Below are positions 6,452-8,229 of a stretch of DNA of 8,229 bases, piece by piece. Where the stretch lies: positions 1 through 8,229 of the forward strand of contig JADQBU010000284.1 in the NCBI GenBank assembly GCA_016278435.1. Reading direction: 5' to 3'. The notes under the pieces were generated by a model. The model saw nothing but the letters and a program-made list of their open reading frames with translations, ran no database searches and had not been told where the DNA came from. How positions within the stretch are numbered: the first letter of the stretch is position 1; each line of letters begins with the position of its first letter. Source of the stretch: Halanaerobiales bacterium. GTDB taxonomy: Bacteria > Bacillota > Halanaerobiia > Halanaerobiales > JADQBU01. The position numbers were made by a program, and so were the translations under genes.

Positions 6452-6945
6452 ATGGAACAATTGCAGAAAATATCTCCATATCAAGTGAAAATATCAACAC
6501 TCAGGTCCCTGCATCGTTTTAATGAAATAATTGAATATGTGTTAACAACCATAGATTCCTACAAGTTTTTTGCCAGATCCATCAAAAATCACCGGAAAAT
6601 TTTGGAGCCCACTGGTCGGGCTACCGCTGTTTTCTTATGGATAAGCAAAATTATAAGAAGTATTATCTACATATCGGTCTTATCTATCATCCTCAAAGTA
6701 GAACCGGTATTATGGTTGAATTAGACAAAAGAAGTAACCCCGAATATTATCAAAAAATCTGGGCTGAAATTGAAGCTGGAGAGAAGTACAAAGTAAATAA
6801 AGATGAAGCCGACTATTTAAAGTTATTTCTACCCCGCGAAAAATTTGCTTTGCTCAATAATGCAGATAATGCTATTGATCAGGTTGAGATTTTAAAAGAA
6901 TATATCAAGGCAGCCTGTGAGGCTATAGTAGAGGGGGGAAAATAA
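6452..6945 (+). pseudogene. Frameshifted copy of unknown-family protein (paralog of the gene at 6947)
   Basis: The gene is read in two frames. The first (start 6449/6452, stop 6722-6724) matches the start of the downstream paralog: P-Y-Q-V-K-I-S-T-L against P-F-K-L-D-M-S-T-L, then F-N-E-I-I-E-Y-V against F-N-Q-M-M-K-Y-V. The second (open from about 6535 to 6945) matches the rest: NFGAHWSGYR against NFGEYAAGYR, GLIY, TGIMVELD against AGIFVEAD, and KLFLP against KLFYP. The distance from the FN codons (6518) to NFG (6598) is 80 bases against 81 in the paralog, so exactly one base is missing. The likely sites are the T6 run 6566-6571 or the A5 run 6584-6588. The tail of the first frame after about 6590 is out-of-frame nonsense. 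The second half has no ribosome binding site before its first ATG (6637). Either an inactivating deletion, a homopolymer sequencing error, or a -1 frameshift; the repaired product would be about 165 residues. Confidence 0.75.
6931..6938 (+). promoter_or_regulatory. Ribosome binding site supporting the TTG 6947 start
   Basis: GAGGGGGG lies 8 bases before TTG 6947. The rare start is also supported by the alignment of residues 5-16 with the N-terminus of the upstream paralog, which would be lost if the next ATG (6983) were used. Confidence 0.6.
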
Positions 6946-6946
6946 A

Positions 6947-7435
6947 TTGAAAATAGATCAGTTGAGACCATTTAAGCTGGATATGTCCACCCTGCCTGGT
7001 TTATTATCTTTTAATCAGATGATGAAATATGTTTTTGACAATATAAATACAGATGATTTCAGTAGCAAGATAGATCTGGAATGTGATCATAATTTCGGAG
7101 AATATGCTGCCGGTTACAGGGTTTACTTAACCGGGAATAAGAGCAAGAAAACATTATATATCTATGGAGGGTTAATTTACAGCCACCGGAAAGAGCCGGC
7201 CGGTATCTTTGTAGAGGCTGACAGGTTCAGTAACCAGGAATTTTATGAAACTGTCTATCGGAATATGGAAGAATCACCTGCATATAAGATAAGTACTGTC
7301 GAAGATGGCTTTATAAAACTTTTTTATCCGGATTATGATGACTTTATTAAGGAAGATTCAGTTGAGATTCAGATAGAAAAATTAAAGGGATTTATTAATG
7401 TCTGCTGTAATTCTTTTATAAAAGCATTAAATTAA
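6947..7435 (+). CDS. Protein of unknown function, intact paralog of the frameshifted upstream gene
   Basis: This 162-residue protein belongs to no family I can name. It starts at TTG 6947, one base after the stop of the frameshifted copy. Residues shared with that copy mark the likely core: STL (14-16), FN (22-23), KYV (27-29), NFGEYAAGYR (49-58), GGLIYS (74-79), AGIFVEADRFSN (85-96), FY (99-100), and IKLFYP (123-128). The middle looks like alternating short strands (a possible alpha/beta or beta-sheet core) with helices at both ends; residues 139-160 form a helix carrying Cys153-Cys154. There is no signal peptide or membrane span. Its place next to the NodB-like paralogs and the dehydratase suggests a soluble partner or accessory protein of the same system, which is inference. 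Confidence 0.78.
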   Translation: MKIDQLRPFKLDMSTLPGLLSFNQMMKYVFDNINTDDFSSKIDLECDHNFGEYAAGYRVYLTGNKSKKTLYIYGGLIYSHRKEPAGIFVEADRFSNQEFYETVYRNMEESPAYKISTVEDGFIKLFYPDYDDFIKEDSVEIQIEKLKGFINVCCNSFIKALN

Positions 7436-7451
7436 ATCTGGAGGTGTAAGA

Positions 7452-8229
7452 ATGAGAAGTCATAAAATATTGCAACGACCGGACTGTTCATTTAACCGGA
7501 GTATATATAAAGCAATGGGTTATTCAGATGATGATCTGGCCCGGCCGATTATTGGAATTGCTAACTCCTGGAATACCCTGGTTCCCGGTCATTTTAATCT
7601 GGACCAGGTAGCTGAATATGTTAAACGTGGCATTTATCGTGGTGGTGGAACTGCAGTTGAGTTTGGAGTAATTGGTTCCTGTGATGGACTATCCCAGGGC
7701 AATATTGGTGGACACTATATTCTGCCTTCCCGGGAAGTAATAGCCAATAGTATTGAAGTGATGGCTGAAGCAAACCAGCTGGATGGTCTGGTTTTACTGG
7801 CTTCCTGTGATAAGATAGTACCCGGAATGTTAATGGGGGCAGCCCGGATCAACATCCCTGCCATATTTGTAACCGGTGGTCCTATGCTGGGTGGTATAGA
7901 ATTTGATGGACGTAAATCTGATATAACCTCTATCTCAGAAGGTCTGGGTATGCTGAAGGCAAATAAAATAACCGAAGAGGAATATTATTCTCTGGAAGAA
8001 CTGACCTGTCCTTCCTGTGGTTCCTGTGCCTTTCTGGGCACGGCCAATACTATGGGTTCGTTAGCAGAAGCACTGGGTATGTCTTTGCCCGGCTGTGCCT
8101 TAGCACCGGCCGTCAATCCGGAAAGACTACGGATAGCCCTTAAATCGGGAGAAGCTATCTGCCAGTTAGTTAAGAAGGGGATAAAATCCCGGGATATAAT
8201 TAATCGAAAATCACTGGAGAATGCTGTAA
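7452..8229 (+). CDS. IlvD/Edd-family dehydratase (dihydroxy-acid or sugar-acid dehydratase), 3' end outside window
   Basis: The first 259 codons of an Fe-S dehydratase that removes water from a 2,3-dihydroxy acid to give a 2-keto acid; sugar-acid members make 2-keto-3-deoxy acids. Visible motifs are GIANSWN (35-41), VPGHFNL (44-50), SCDGLSQGN (76-84), LPSREVIA (91-98), ASCDKIVPGMLMGAAR (117-132), TGGPM (141-145) and CPSCGSC (186-192). Cluster ligands are Cys119 and Cys192; the metal-site Asp78 and the Lys121 of CDK are present. Gly46 occupies the place of the first cysteine of [2Fe-2S] members, as in the [4Fe-4S]-type E. coli IlvD. The active-site loop, usually A-M-G-H-x-G-M-x-Y-S-L, is S-Q-G-N-I-G-G-H-Y-I-L, so a sugar-acid substrate is more likely than valine/isoleucine synthesis. 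ATG 7452 follows GGAGGTG (7440-7446). Full-length members have about 550-600 residues, so more than half is off-window. Confidence 0.9.
   Translation, partial: MRSHKILQRPDCSFNRSIYKAMGYSDDDLARPIIGIANSWNTLVPGHFNLDQVAEYVKRGIYRGGGTAVEFGVIGSCDGLSQGNIGGHYILPSREVIANSIEVMAEANQLDGLVLLASCDKIVPGMLMGAARINIPAIFVTGGPMLGGIEFDGRKSDITSISEGLGMLKANKITEEEYYSLEELTCPSCGSCAFLGTANTMGSLAEALGMSLPGCALAPAVNPERLRIALKSGEAICQLVKKGIKSRDIINRKSLENAV

Noticed and set aside
6637..6945. Independent 102-residue gene starting at ATG 6637
   Set aside because: No ribosome binding site precedes the ATG, and homology to the downstream paralog extends upstream of it in the same frame, so it is the second half of a frameshifted gene.
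1..8229. CRISPR arrays, tRNA or rRNA genes, insertion sequences, attachment sites
   Set aside because: The window is almost fully occupied by coding sequence, with gaps of at most 103 bases, and I saw no regularly spaced repeats, cloverleaf-like segments, transposase motifs or terminal inverted repeats.

Overview
The window is a single co-directional gene train: every gene is on the + strand, gaps are short (largest 103 bp), and many neighbours overlap or are separated by fewer than 20 bases. It looks like a carbohydrate or sugar-acid uptake and catabolism operon from a low-GC, AT-rich bacterium with strong Gram-positive-type Shine-Dalgarno sites and frequent GTG/TTG starts. The solute-binding protein has an ordinary signal peptide and no lipobox cysteine, which suits a diderm Firmicute such as the Halanaerobiales. 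That placement is inference, not something the sequence proves.

Layout. 1-473: C-terminal half of a BadF/BadG-type sugar kinase, cut by the window edge. 470-1447: a D-2-hydroxyacid dehydrogenase, overlapping the kinase by 4 bases. 1551-2831: a sugar ABC transporter solute-binding protein, followed by a strong intercistronic stem-loop (2854-2882). 2916-3809 and 3826-4659: the two permease subunits (MalF-like and MalG-like). No ATPase gene is present, so the transporter probably borrows a shared one. 7452-8229: the first 259 codons of an IlvD/Edd-family dehydratase, running off the right edge. Together these parts read as import of a sugar or sugar acid, phosphorylation and/or redox conversion, and dehydration to a 2-keto-3-deoxy acid. 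The actual substrate cannot be read from the sequence.

The unusual part lies between the transporter and the dehydratase (4674-7435). It holds two paralogous cytoplasmic NodB/polysaccharide-deacetylase-fold proteins that keep the metal-binding HxxxH motif but have lost the catalytic Asp-Asp motif in two different ways. A 112-residue orphan protein sits between them. After them come two tandem paralogs of an unrecognised protein of about 165 residues, the first broken by an apparent one-base deletion (or, less likely, read through by a -1 frameshift). This five-gene block is the best candidate here for an undescribed function, presumably tied to the sugar pathway around it.
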